From Campanula takesimana (taxonomy: Eukaryota; Streptophyta; Magnoliopsida; Asterales; Campanulaceae), in NCBI GenBank assembly GCA_026119855.1, contig JAOWBW010000429.1, positions 620,001 to 684,000 on the forward strand: DNA of 64,000 nucleotides, given 5' to 3'. The notes beneath the pieces were generated by a model that saw only the letters and a program-made list of their open reading frames with translations, searched no databases and had not been told where the DNA came from. The translations under genes and the position numbers were made by a program. Below are positions 54,263 through 64,000 of the stretch, in pieces. Position 1 is the first letter of the stretch, and the number at the start of each line of letters is the position of its first letter.

Positions 54263-55763
54263 ATGCCTAAGGATATTACACCAAAAGATAGGTTCTTGAT
54301 TGCCCAGTCCTTTGCAATTTCTGCACAAAAGAGATTTCCAACAGAGAAGAGATTCCTCCCAAAATGCAAGCAGGATCAAGCTTGTCTCCAGTTTGGTATC
54401 AGCAGGGCCACTGTGCTCAGATTTTGGAAGACTGTGAGGGACCAAATTCAGCATGGGGAGCCCCTTTCTTTACCTACAAAAAGACAAGGTACCATTTGTA
54501 CTACAAAAATTCATGCTGATATTGAAAAAATGAGATCAATACCCTTTCATAAGAGAACAACAATTCGAAATTTCTCAGTAAACATGGGTGTAAGCAAGAG
54601 TACAATTTTTCGATGGAAAAAAACGGGTGTGATCAGACCACATTCTAACGCCATCAAGCCTGCTTTAAATGATTCCAACAAAACAGCAAGGCTGAAATTC
54701 AGTTTATGTTCACTCCGTTATGATGTTGTTACAAATACACCCAAGTTTAAAAGCATGACCCATACAATACATGTTGATGAGAAGTGGTTTAACATGTCAA
54801 AGTGCGCGCAAAAGTATTACATTTTTCCAGGTGAAACACATCCATACCGATCATGCCAAAGCAAAAGATTCATCATAAAAGTCATGTTTCTATGTGCTGT
54901 TAGTAGACCCATTTATGCAGAAAATGGAGACTTGGTGTTTGATGGCAAGGTGGGATTGTGGCCGTTTACCAAGATAGTAGAAGCACAGAGGAAGTCCAGA
55001 AACAGGGAAAGAGGAACTCCAATCACGAAAGCAATGGAATCAATTAACAAGCAGACTACCAAAGAGATGATGCTTGGTCATGTAAGTTGTTAAAATTGTA
55101 CTCCCTCTGTCCATAAATGAGTACCCAGAAAGTTTTCAAATTTGATCTTGAAAATTGTTTGGACACTCTTTTATGGACTGGAATCTATTCAAACAGACTA
55201 CCAAATTTGATCATGTAAGTGGTTTAAAATTGTAGGTACTCCCTGCAATTAAAGCAAACTGGCCAGCAACAGAAAGTAAAGACATAACCATACAATGGGA
55301 TAATACTCCACCACACTCATCACTACATTCTGACCCTGATTTTATAGCAGCAGCAACAGAAGGTGGTTTCAATATCAAGATAGTGTTTCAGCCACCAAAC
55401 TCACCCGATACTATTGTTAATGACCTAGGGTGGTTCAGATCAATTGAATCACTGAAGACAGATGTGCAACCTAAGAATATTGATGAGTTGGTGGCTGCAG
55501 TGAAAGAATCCTTCAATGATCTTTCACATTACACATTGAACAAGGTTTTCATAAGTTTGGAATCATGTTTGGAGCAGATTATGATCAAGCGTGGATCAAA
55601 TGACTATGACATTCAACACATGGGCAAGGATTCTTTACATAGAAGGGGATTACTCTCAAATGAGTATCCAATTGATAAAAACTTGGTAAGAGACTGTTTA
55701 TTGCATCTAATGGAGGAAGGGAATGCAAGTGGACTTGAGGGCATGATGGAACATTACTTGTGA
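54263..55763 (+). CDS. Plant mariner-like transposase, two exons (448 aa)
   Basis: This is the transposase of a Tc1/mariner element; it cuts and pastes DNA at TA. Exons are 54263-55081 and 55236-55763, joined CAT|GTAAGT and TTGTAG|GTA in phase 0. The ATG at 54263 (MPKDITPKDRF) is the first fitting start. Helix-turn-helix segments lie near residues 43-58 (FGISRATVLRFW) and 108-120 (MGVSKSTIFRWKK). Catalytic acidic residues are D172 (HVDEKWF), D295 (QWDNTPPHS) and a third Asp in PPNSPDTIVNDLGWF (D331 or D336). Spacing is close to the DD39D of plant mariners, off by one if the last Asp is used. The frame is open throughout, so it may still be functional. Confidence 0.88.
55082..55235 (+). other. 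Intron of the mariner transposase, with a Stowaway-like insert
   Basis: The intron carries TACTCCCTCTGTCCATAAAT, an inverted ATGGACTGGAATC-like end, and a repeated version of its own donor region (CATGTAAGTkGTTwAAATTGTA at both ends). A small Stowaway-like element seems to have inserted into or created it. Confidence 0.6.
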
Positions 55764-55784
55764 AGGCTTAAATGTGACCTCTTT

Positions 55785-55960
55785 TGTGTGGAAGTGGCAT
55801 TTTGTAGAAAATAGTGGCCTTTGTTGAAATAGTGGCCATTAAGTAGAAGTGTCCTATTTGTAGAAAATAGTGGTTTTTTTGTAGAAAAAGTGGTCTTTTG
55901 TTGAAAATAGTGGCCATTAATGTAGAAGTGGCAAAATTGTAAAAAATAGTGGCCCTTTTG
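55785..55960. repeat. Short tandem repeat after the transposase (GTAGAAAATAGTGGCC)
   Basis: Six or so degenerate units related to TTGTAGAAAATAGTGGCC follow the transposase stop codon within its likely 3' region. Confidence 0.7.
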
Positions 55961-56440
55961 TTTATGGAAATATGGGCTTTTTATAATGAAAAGAAGTGTT
56001 TATTTTAAAAGATTTACTCTCAGAATATAGAGTAAATGGTCACAAATTAAGCATCAAAAAGTTCCATCTCACCAGCAACAAATACAAGCAAACCCAATCC
56101 CCATTCTCAAACCAATTAACTAAAACCAAGCAGAGAATGTTCTTATTTGAAACACTTCCAAACCATTAAACAAATACCAAACCACAAATACCAATTCACA
56201 AATATCAGCAAAACAACAACAATTGAAGTCTCAACAAAATTCATCACAGACTTCCAAACCCAATCCTCTTTTTTCCTACCAATTCACACTACAAACAAAT
56301 GAAGTCTCAAACAAAATCATCATAGACTTCCAAACCCAAATAGCAGCAAACACAACTAACAACTCCATCATTGTGAACATTGAAACTGAGCAAACCGGAC
56401 AATCTATTTCCAAACCCATTCTAACATAGGAGTCATCATT

Positions 56441-57152
56441 TCACACATTAAAAACAAGATTTCCATAACCAAATTGCACTCTGCAACACCCAATTGCTGA
56501 AAGAAAAAAGTAAAGTAAAGATATAACCTGATATGTAGAATTTAAGAAATCTCGAACTTCAGTCGGGGCCGGGTAGAATGGGATGTCCAAATCATGCTTA
56601 CCAATGAACCTAGGTAAGAAACAAGACATCATTCTCAGCGTAGAGAGGTACCGATCAGCTTTCAAATAAATGTCAAACATATCCCCTTGAACAAATCCGC
56701 ACCCATTTCAACTTCCTGCTTCATCAAATTTGAATCGGTGTGGAGGGGAGACTCTGTCGCCACCGTATCATAAACGGGCAACAGATCCGTTAAATAGAAG
56801 CTTGAATCACCCAAAAATGGCAGATTCATGGGATTCAAAGGTGAATCTTCATAAGTCGGCGATTTAGGGCTTGGAACAGACTCGGCATCAAAGGGAGGGT
56901 AACTGTCCACCTTACAGTAGCCGTCAAGGGGAGGCTCCGTCGCCACCGTATCATAAACGGGCAACGAATCCGTAAAGTAGAAGCTTGAATCACCCAATAA
57001 TGGCGGATTCATGAGATTCGAGGGTGAATCTTCATAACTCCCGATTTAGGGCTTGGATAGGAGTCGGCATCAAAGGAAGGGTATATGTCCACCGTACACT
57101 CGACGGGGAACATCAAATCGAAGCTATATTGGCTCAACAATGGCGGTTCCAT
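56441..57152 (-). pseudogene. Antisense repetitive ORF inside the mariner element, unknown
   Basis: On the minus strand an ORF starts at the ATG at 57152, or at 57012 for the longest open part (56662-57012, 116 codons). It contains repeats of an acidic, Pro-rich unit of up to 61 residues: MNPPLLGDSSFYFTDSLPVY, then DTVATEPPL, then SYPPFDAESVPSPKSP, seen fully at 57012 and 56829 and in shorter form at 57152. One-base frameshifts lie near 57040 and 56685. After the second the reading continues as MFDIYLKADRYLSTLRMMSC and PFYPAPTEVRDFLNS (to about 56530), which looks like real coding sequence. No family was recognised. It may be captured host DNA or an accessory gene of the transposon. Confidence 0.5.
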
Positions 57153-57458
57153 GAGAGATTTGGCGAAATCGGTAGGCGGTGGGATAGATGTTAGGGTTCT
57201 TGAGAGATTTGGAATATGGAGGGGGGGTGGATTGATTTTTGTTTGGGTAAAATGGGCTACAGTTTGACTAGGTAAAATTAGACTAATTCGTTAACTGTTA
57301 AGATTAGGGTTATGTTAATTGATTTCATTAAGAGTTAAATGGGTGGGGGTAGGGTGAATAAAAAATAATAAAAAGATTGCCAAAAATGGAAAGTCTCAAG
57401 TGAGGTGGGACGGCCCAAAAAGGAATAAAGTCTCAAGTGAGCTGGGACGGAGGGAGTA

Positions 57459-58756
57459 TATAAATAGCCTCCACCAGATTGACATTCCACACTCATTTCT
57501 AAACAATTCAGTCACTTCACATCTGAAGCAAAAGATTCATATATCTAACTGAATTAACAAATTTTGTTAGATATTTATCTGAATTGTGGAATTCAATCAA
57601 TAAACTTGAATGAATCTCATGGCATCTGTTAGAAGAGGGAATCATCTCGTTGCAAAATTTTTATTGATGATTGTAAAGTCGTTTCATCTTGAGAGAAGAT
57701 TGCCACAGAACCGTTAGCACAAGTGCAGGGTAATATCTTCTTGCGGAAATTATGTTCAACACAAGACTCAACTTTCTTTATTTATTGGTTTGATTTAATT
57801 TCCGCAATTCTAGTTTCTCTTATTTTCCTGCCACGTTAACTATATTCTGGTTCATTTATGATATTTGTCATTTCGTTAAATTCGAGAAAACCATTTATTA
57901 TTGTTATTATATTCTTAACAAAAAATACACATTTTAAATTGAGTCCAATAATTAAAAATAAATATTATTGAAATGAGTGTTGGAGTAGACGGAGTGGAGG
58001 TGTTATAAGAGTGCAAGTGGTAGTTTGTAAGGGTGTCTCTTGTTAATAGCGTAATCAGAAATTTTTGAAAGGGGGGTCGAAATTGCTTGTGAGATAAATA
58101 TTATAATTGGGATACTCAAATTAACATACAAGGTGATGCCGAATCGTTTGTGAGAATCAACCGAAACATAAGAGACAATTCAAGAAAGCAGAGATAGTTT
58201 CTGAGAGAAACTAAATCTCATTCATTAAACACTAAAAACTTACTAGTTCAAGATTCCTAACATGCATATGTACAAAGGTAATGTAAATGCCCACTAAGCC
58301 CACTATTCCCACTAACAACAAATAAAACAAAAAAAATAAATAAAAAATATGAAATTAAAATACCCAAATAGTAAAATGACATTTTCACCGTTCAAACGAT
58401 CCCGGATGGAGAAAATCACATCTAGCCACCTTTAGAGCCGTCAATTTGGGATCACGAGATGAAGCTATGATATCCCACAACTATGCGGGATGGGACGGGA
58501 CGTCCTAAATTCTTCGCGGGCTTGAAATTCCCTGTCCCTCCCCCAATATTCCTCGGGTCTCGGACCAATACGGGACAGGAAGACGTGATCACAAGAGACA
58601 ATTATGCAAGTAGAAGTGAGAAATTAAAGTCTAACGAGAAATAGAAAAGATCTTAATGAAATTCTCTAAATCCAGATAATGTTAGTGCAACTCATTATAC
58701 TAATTTTAATGATAAGAACTAAACCAAACGAACCAAATCCTACACAATATCGAATA
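57459..58756. other. LTR-like leader, then spacer
   Basis: 57459-57800 begins with TAAATAGCCTCC (completing a TATA box with the other side of the mariner insertion) and reads like an LTR R/U5 plus leader. 57900-58756 is AT-rich. A TAGAGCCGTCAATTTGGGAT motif near 58433 resembles a hAT end but has no partner. Confidence 0.35.
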
Positions 58757-59020
58757 CTCCCACCGTCCCTATTTACCTTACAAAAATTGTAATTTTGGGT
58801 GTTCCTATTTACATTATAAAATCCCAAAAAGAAACTTTTAAACATTTTTTAAATAGTGGGACCTACTTGTCATACTCACAACAACTATCCACTTACTTTT
58901 CTCTACTCACTTTCTCTCTCCCACTCAACTATCTACACTCACAACACATCAACTTTACAATTATTTTCTTAATCTTTGTGGAAAGCCTCATTTTTGTAAG
59001 GTAAATAGGGACGGAGGGAG
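58757..59020. mobile_element. Stowaway-type MITE with long inverted ends
   Basis: It begins CTCCCACCGTCCCTATTTAC and ends GTAAATAGGGACGGAGGGAG, with TA flanks. Confidence 0.9.
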
Positions 59021-59067
59021 TATGGGAAGTCTCCATCACTTCAACGACCTTGGTTAAAGTTAAGGAT

Positions 59068-59394
59068 AATGATATGTATAGTGAAAGAATAATATTAGGG
59101 CACAAAAAAGTCACAAAATCTTGCTCACAAAATCTTAGGTGTAATGATTTTATTGGTGTTTTTAATTAGAGTATGGCGGATCCATTATCGATGCAACCAA
59201 TAAAATATCGTCACCTCATGTTGTGAGCAAGATTTTGTACCCCTAGCATTGCTCATAGTGAAAACTCATAGCGAAACTCTGTAATCCGTTGGATTGTAAT
59301 AAATCTTTGTGGACCCCACTGCTAAAAACTCATCCAACGGATTAGAGTGTTTCACTATGAGTTTTCCCTTTGAGTTTTCACTATGTGTATCATT
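59068..59394. mobile_element. Hairpin MITE (second copy) with another MITE nested
   Basis: It matches the element at 21032-21194: AATGATATGTATAGTGAAA on the left, TTTCACTATGAGTTTTCCC then CTATGTGTATCATT on the right. The left arm is interrupted at about 59090-59258 by a TTGGTGTTTTTAATT-family element (ATTTTATTGGTGTTTTTAAT, GGCGGATCCATTATCGATG, CAATAAAATATCGTCACC). Confidence 0.75.
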
Positions 59395-59726
59395 GCCTAA
59401 AGTTAAAGTGTGTGTTTTATTTTATTTATTTACTTATTTTTAAGGATTTGACAGTTGGAAATTGGGCATGGGGATTAAAATAATTTTAATAAAGTGAAAA
59501 AGATGATGTGTTGTGAGTGTAAATAGTTTGGTAGGAGAGAGAAAGTGGGGTAAAGAATAGTTAGTGAGTTAGTTGGTGTGAGTATGCAAGTATGTAAAAA
59601 CTTTCCATTTTTAAATTTTACAATTTCAATAAAACATGAAAAACAATAAATTTTGCAATTTAAAATAAGACAGTGGAGTAATTAGTTTGGAAAGGAGGGA
59701 GTCCGCCATTTTCACTTGGGAAATAA

Positions 59727-59872
59727 TAAAGTTACAAAAGATGGCTACAAAATATGGCTTACAAAATGAAGTGTCATAATTGTGTTGGTATTTTTAATTG
59801 GAGTGTACCGGATCCACTATCAATATAACCAATGAAATATCGCCACCATTTTGTAAACTTCTTTCGTAAGTT
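59727..59872. mobile_element. MITE, TTGGTGTTTTTAATT family
   Basis: AAAGTTACAAAAGATGGC begins the copy. GTTGGTATTTTTAATTGGAG and AATGAAATATCGCCACC form the core, and CTTCTTTCGTAAGTTTAGC ends it. It is closely similar to the copy at 24107-24256. Confidence 0.75.
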
Positions 59873-59999
59873 TAGCGTTGACCTTTTCACCTCTCCCTAA
59901 TTTTCCAGTTATCCGCCAATCAACCTCCTCCCCTTTAAAAAAAAGAATTAAAAAAAAAATAAAAAATTCTTGTTTAGTGTTTACGTGCGCGACCCCATC

Positions 60000-60432
60000 A
60001 CTCAACATAATTACAAAATCACAGCTAGAGAGAGAAACAACCCATTTTCTTTTCCTTTTTAGATAGAGAAAGTAGCTTCGCTTGGTTGGAGAGAGAAAAT
60101 TCCGGCATTTTCTTTCTTATTCTCTGTTTCATTTATAATGACACACCACTCCTTGTTTTGTTTCTCTTTCTGTTCATAAATCATGATGATGATGATGTGA
60201 TCTTCTCACTTCCGATTGATCCGCTCATCATCGTAGAAATCTGATCGCCGGTGGAAATTTGAATATAAACTAATCGTCGCCGGTGGAAGTTTGAAATTTG
60301 TGAAATTCGGAGTTTGTTTTAGATTCAGATTTCAGATTCATATGAGCACGATAACAACAGCGTGGAGACTGTTAACGCTGCCGCTACAGCTATAGTTCAG
60401 CCGAGAGCCGAGTCCAGCCTTCATCAGTTCAG
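60000..60432 (+). other. Possible 5' leader exon of a gene extending past the window
   Basis: A GC-richer block with GAGAGAGAAA leader-like sequence, several GATCGCCGGTGGAA-type motifs and a donor-like AG|GTCTGT at 60432 looks like a 5' UTR exon. It has a short upstream ORF (ATG at about 60341, 17 codons). No protein-coding exon was found downstream to 64000, so a long first intron or a false signal are both possible. Confidence 0.25.
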
Positions 60433-61627
60433 GTCTGTGTTCCAATATGTCATATTTTTTTTTTGTTGTGGATTTGATGGTTTGTTAATATAATTCGATT
60501 GAAATTCAGTAGAATTGTACCAAAAACTAAAAGAATTTCAGTAGAATTGCTGACGTGATATCATCGTCAATTTCCTTGATTCCTTTGTTTTTTTTTACTC
60601 CTGTGTTACGATTCTTTATTTTTTTTCTGAATTTGAGCGAATTTAATGCAGATAGGTAATGCATTGAAGAATGGTGGACTGGAGATGGTGGATTTGTGTC
60701 TATCTGGTCTGAAATTAATTTGGGAATTGTCAGCTGTCATTGACAGCTGAGATACTTAGGGTGGAAAAGATTAATCGCACCACTTTGATATTTATTTAAT
60801 CAATAAATAGTTTGGTAAAGTGGTATTTGAGGCAGATGCATTAATTTCATAAAATGGAAATATTGGTCTTTAGGCAATAGTACTTGTTTCTTCTATTTTC
60901 TTAGGGTTTTCCTGCTTTTATTCCTCTTATGCTTCATTTGATAGCAGTGTGCTTGTCGATATGCTTTACAAATTATTAATTCAAGAAAAAAATAATCTTT
61001 TGAGAAAGGCGCACATGTACAGTATTTAACTTTTTTTTTTTGCAATTCGTTGTAAACAACTGACACAACGTTATTTTTTTTTTTAACTAAAGTTGATGAA
61101 ATCTTAACAAACTTTTGTAAAAATTATAATGCTCATCTTTGTGGTTCAATTAATTCATATTTTCTAATATTTGATCCATTCATCATTATTACCCCACCTT
61201 AATTTACCACCACTGGTGGGTGCATTTATAAACATGATATTTTTTATGAGGGTAAAATGGGAAACTAATGGGACAATATTGTCTTTTTTTTAGTGGTGGT
61301 GATCATGTTTGATTGACGAAATAATGGAAAATGTGAATTAGTTGTATTGTAGAGATGGACATTACACATTTACACTTTTCAGAAAAACTTGTTAAATTTT
61401 CAATCAACATTCATTAGTAACTTAATGCTGATTGCAACAAAATGTAAAAATTAAAAATCAAATAGCAAAAGTATTAGTATGTTGAGAACCAAGTAAAGAT
61501 TTTGAAAAATTAAGGTAGCAAAATGGCAATTGAAACTTCTATTTTTCTCCTTGTAAATTTGACGTTTGAGATAGTTTTGAGTCCTGAAAACAGCTTCGAA
61601 GATAAAATTTGCATGTATATTTTACTT
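60433..61627. other. AT-rich spacer or intron, no gene recognised
   Basis: T-rich sequence with homopolymer runs. No bounded element or coding region was found. Confidence 0.45.
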
Positions 61628-62432
61628 GAGGTGGTCTCCCATGAGAACAAAGGGATCCGTCTCATGCATGAGACGGGTCGCCCCATGACCCATGGGCCGA
61701 ACCCGCCACGTGGCAACCCACCATTGGCCGATTTTTTTTTTTTTTTTTTTTGAGTTTTTTTTTTTTTTTTTTTCGGCTTTTCAGTGGTTTAGCAAAAAAT
61801 AATAGTTACCATCTCTTAAAGTAACATTGTTCATAAGTAAACGTAATACTTGTTTTAAAAAAACAAAAGCTCGTTTTTACCCATTTGAAAAGTAATAACT
61901 TATGTATATGAATGTAATAGTAAGTTTATACAAATAAATGTAACACTTTGATTGACGAAATTGTAACAGATTTCTATAGATAATGTAATACTTTTACATG
62001 TATCATGATAAATTTGACCCCATTGTAACTTATTGTTTGAAAACAAATAGATATCTATACATATGTATTACAATTATTTACAAATACTATTACATATAAA
62101 TAACACGTTTGTTACATTTTAGTTATAATAAGTATTACTTTTGGCAAACGAAGAAAACATAGGAATAACACTATTACTTAAGAGATGGTAACTATTACTT
62201 TAAGAGATGGTAACTATTACTTTTCACAAACGAAAAAAAACCAAAAATAAAAATATAAAAATTTTAAAAAAAGCAAAAAAAAAAAAAAAAAAAAAAAATT
62301 GGGCCAATGAGGGGCTGCCACGTGGCAGGGTCCCCCCATGGGTCCTGGAGCAGGGTTGTGGGTCGGGTAATGGGTCAAAAAAATGACCCGTCTCACCCAT
62401 GAGACGGGTTGGAGTGTTCTCACACAAGTTTT
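61628..62432. mobile_element. Foldback element with GAGACGGGTC arms
   Basis: The left arm (about 61635-61735: CCGTCTCATGCATGAGACGG, GACCCATGGGCC, GCCACGTGGCA, then poly-T) is inverted on the right (about 62290-62425: poly-A, GCCACGTGGCA, CCCATGGGTCC, CCGTCTCACCCATGAGACGG). The interior has GAGATGGTAACTATTACTT repeats, also partly inverted. Exact ends and target duplication are uncertain. The frames across it are homopolymer artefacts. Confidence 0.65.
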
Positions 62433-62512
62433 TGTCATTTTACTTTTGTATTTAGGACAATATTGTCTTTTTATGCACTGGACTTGCCATATGAATTTGA
62501 TGTATTAATCAG

Positions 62513-62726
62513 GGCATTCATTCACAATGGTAGAGTTTTTTAAAATTACTTTTTTGTGGTTCTTATATGGGAAGTCAACAAATAAAAAGCTCAAAACTTC
62601 TTGCACAATGGTAGAATTCTTTAAAATTAATGCTCAAAGAGCTCTTTTATTTTTCCACAATAATAAAAAGCTTGAAATAGCTCTTTCTAAATAAAAACCT
62701 ATTTAAAATCTCTCATTGTGAATGCC
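62513..62726. mobile_element. Small inverted-repeat MITE
   Basis: The left end GGCATTCATTCACAATGG is mirrored on the right by CATTGTGAATGCC. The interior repeats AATGGTAGARTTYTTTAAAATTA and has CTCTTT blocks. The target duplication is unclear. Confidence 0.65.
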
Positions 62727-62740
62727 ATTGTTATTAAGTA

Positions 62741-63350
62741 CTCCCTTCGTCCCATAACTACTGGACAATTTTCTTTCTGAGCGTCCCATTGATAATTTAT
62801 ACTTTACTAAAATGACAAAAAATCTTTACTATTCCTTCCACGCATTCTCTCTCCTACTTTACTTTTATACTCACAACACCAATCAACCTGCTATTACATG
62901 CCCCACTTTCTCTCTCCTACTTTACTTTTCACGCTCAAAACAACTAAATGCTGTATTACTATTCATTTCTTAATTCCTGTACACAATCCATTTTATCTGT
63001 GCAATTATGTATTATGAGTATTGAGTAGTATGGATGTAGATGTTTGGAAATGATTGTAAACTTGAGTGGGGCCACAAAACAGTAGTTTGGTCATAGTAGT
63101 TGCAATCAGTCCAGTTGGAGCCAATCTGTCATTTTTTTTTTAGTGTCCTAACAATAATGGACCTACTTGTTGCAACCAGAGCAAGGTTATGTGTCTACAA
63201 GGCCAAGGCAGGGTTCATTTTGATCGAGCTTTTGTGTGTGTGAATTTGGCTTGTTTGGTAAACAAGCTCTAACAAGAACTTGTGAATGTCTCGTTTATCA
63301 AAAACACTAACACTAAAAGTCACAAAAAAAAATTCTTACACAAAATTTAC
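62741..63350. other. Spacer beginning with a single Stowaway end
   Basis: CTCCCTTCGTCCCATAACTA at 62741 has no clear right partner. The rest is AT-rich with no supported gene. Confidence 0.45.
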
Positions 63351-63536
63351 CTTATAAACGGTAGTGTAACAAATAATTTAATAGTGTGTTTGTAGGTCTT
63401 ATTACACATTACTCAACATTCAATTAATATTCGTCAAATTTAACTTATAAACGGTAGTGTAACAAATAATTTAATAGTGTGTTTGTAGGTCTCATTACAC
63501 ATTACTCAACATTCAATCAATTTTCGTCAACTGTCA
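63351..63536. repeat. 93 bp tandem duplication
   Basis: Units 63351-63443 and 63444-63536 both begin CTTATAAACGGTAGTG and are nearly identical, so the duplication is recent. Confidence 0.9.
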
Positions 63537-63639
63537 ACTGTACTAGTAGGTAACCCGTGCTCCGTACGGTAATCTATTCCGTTATTGTTTTTGTATTTAT
63601 TTTTTTGATGTTTTTAATTGATAAATTAACATAATAATT

Positions 63640-64000
63640 TTATTTGAAAATATATGTATATTTTAAATTAATCAAAACATTTCATAGCTTTGGTTGTACA
63701 TAGTTGTAATATATTTTTTTAATTAATTTAGAAGTACATTTAAGTTTGTTGTATGAATATTTCAAAAAACTTAATGGTATTAATAGTAATAGTTAACATA
63801 TATAGTAACTATTATGATTAAATAATATAATTAATAGTAATAGTTAATATATATTGTAACAATTATGATTAACTAATACTATTAATAATAATAATTAATT
63901 TATATAGTAACTATTATAGTTAACAATTATATTTAACTATTATAATTAACTAATACTATTAATAGTATTAGTTAGTTATAATAGTTAAATATTACTCCAT
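63640..64000. repeat. AT-rich low-complexity sequence
   Basis: Repeated TAATAGTAATAGTTAA and TATAGTAACTATTATG motifs run to the window edge. No gene is seen. Confidence 0.7.

Larger units (their letters stand above)
53874..57456 (+). mobile_element. Full-length mariner-like element with Stowaway ends
   Basis: It begins CTCCCTCCGTCCCACCTCAC and ends on the opposite strand CTCCCTCCGTCCCAGCTCAC, flanked by TA (53872-53873 and 57457-57458). The right end has the motif CTCAAGTGAGsTGGGACGG twice (about 57392-57415 and 57431-57450). It carries an intron-containing transposase on the plus strand and a repetitive ORF on the minus strand. At 3.6 kb it is in the size range of plant Tc1/mariner elements. 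Its ends are the same CTCCCTCCGTCCC type as the Stowaway MITEs across this window, so it is a plausible source of their transposase. Confidence 0.92.

Noticed and set aside
58433..58640. hAT element suggested by TAGAGCCGTCAATTTGGGAT and GGGACGG motifs
   Set aside because: No matching right end or 8 bp duplication could be found.
61510..62438. ORFs with long Phe runs at both arms of the foldback element
   Set aside because: They are translations of poly-T/poly-A tracts.

Overview
This 64 kb window is nuclear DNA of a flowering plant, almost certainly a eudicot. The evidence is GT-AG introns, plastid-targeted and cuticle genes of land-plant type, and a very dense load of plant transposons. The species cannot be named from the sequence. 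Four host genes are well supported: an F-box/DUF295 gene (19236-20441, +), a two-exon UPF0496 membrane-protein gene (23031-26501, +), a BAHD acyltransferase closely resembling DCR of cutin synthesis (28488-31177, +), and a six-exon chloroplast TATB/HCF106 gene (32273-37990, -). A possible 5' leader exon of a fifth gene lies at about 60000-60432. All exon joins were placed by hand from splice motifs and reading frame.

Layout. 1-8993 is gypsy-in-gypsy wreckage: a plus-strand LTR end, primer-binding site and gag, interrupted by a minus-strand chromovirus with a 2.1 kb LTR and a decayed PR-RT-RH-IN-chromodomain polyprotein. 8994-15073 is a complete Ty1/copia element with 487 bp LTRs and a perfect 5 bp target duplication, but a dead interior. 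15459-18941 stacks two non-autonomous hAT elements and a short LTR element with one unknown 181-aa ORF, just upstream of the F-box gene. 20442-38000 is the gene-rich part; its introns and spacers carry Stowaway, Tourist, hAT, MULE and other small elements. 40433-45148 is a second copia element (minus strand, deleted pol). 45425-46261 is a solo LTR with a Tourist element inserted two bases from its end. 46300-53000 holds further Stowaways, a hAT with another element nested in its TA microsatellite, and a MULE-like element with a 9-unit array rich in TTGAC motifs. 53874-57456 is a full-length mariner-like element with Stowaway-type ends, an intron-containing transposase gene and an unexpected repetitive ORF on the opposite strand. 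The remainder (57460-64000) is mostly MITEs and AT-rich spacer.

How the parts work together. The host genes are unrelated in pathway: protein turnover, membrane biology, cuticle polymer, thylakoid protein transport. DCR and TATB are convergent. The strongest theme is transposon biology. One mariner element could supply transposase for the many Stowaway MITEs sharing its ends. Two LTR elements with similar LTR pairs but broken polyproteins, plus a single-ORF LTR element, imply movement driven in trans. Five hAT, Tourist or MULE-type elements are delimited exactly by matching target duplications.

Most persuasive novelties: the antisense ORF inside the mariner element (56441-57152), the single-ORF LTR element (17097-18941), the TTGAC-rich array (51821-52735) and the CTCGGCCGAG palindrome array in a copia leader (9897-10265).
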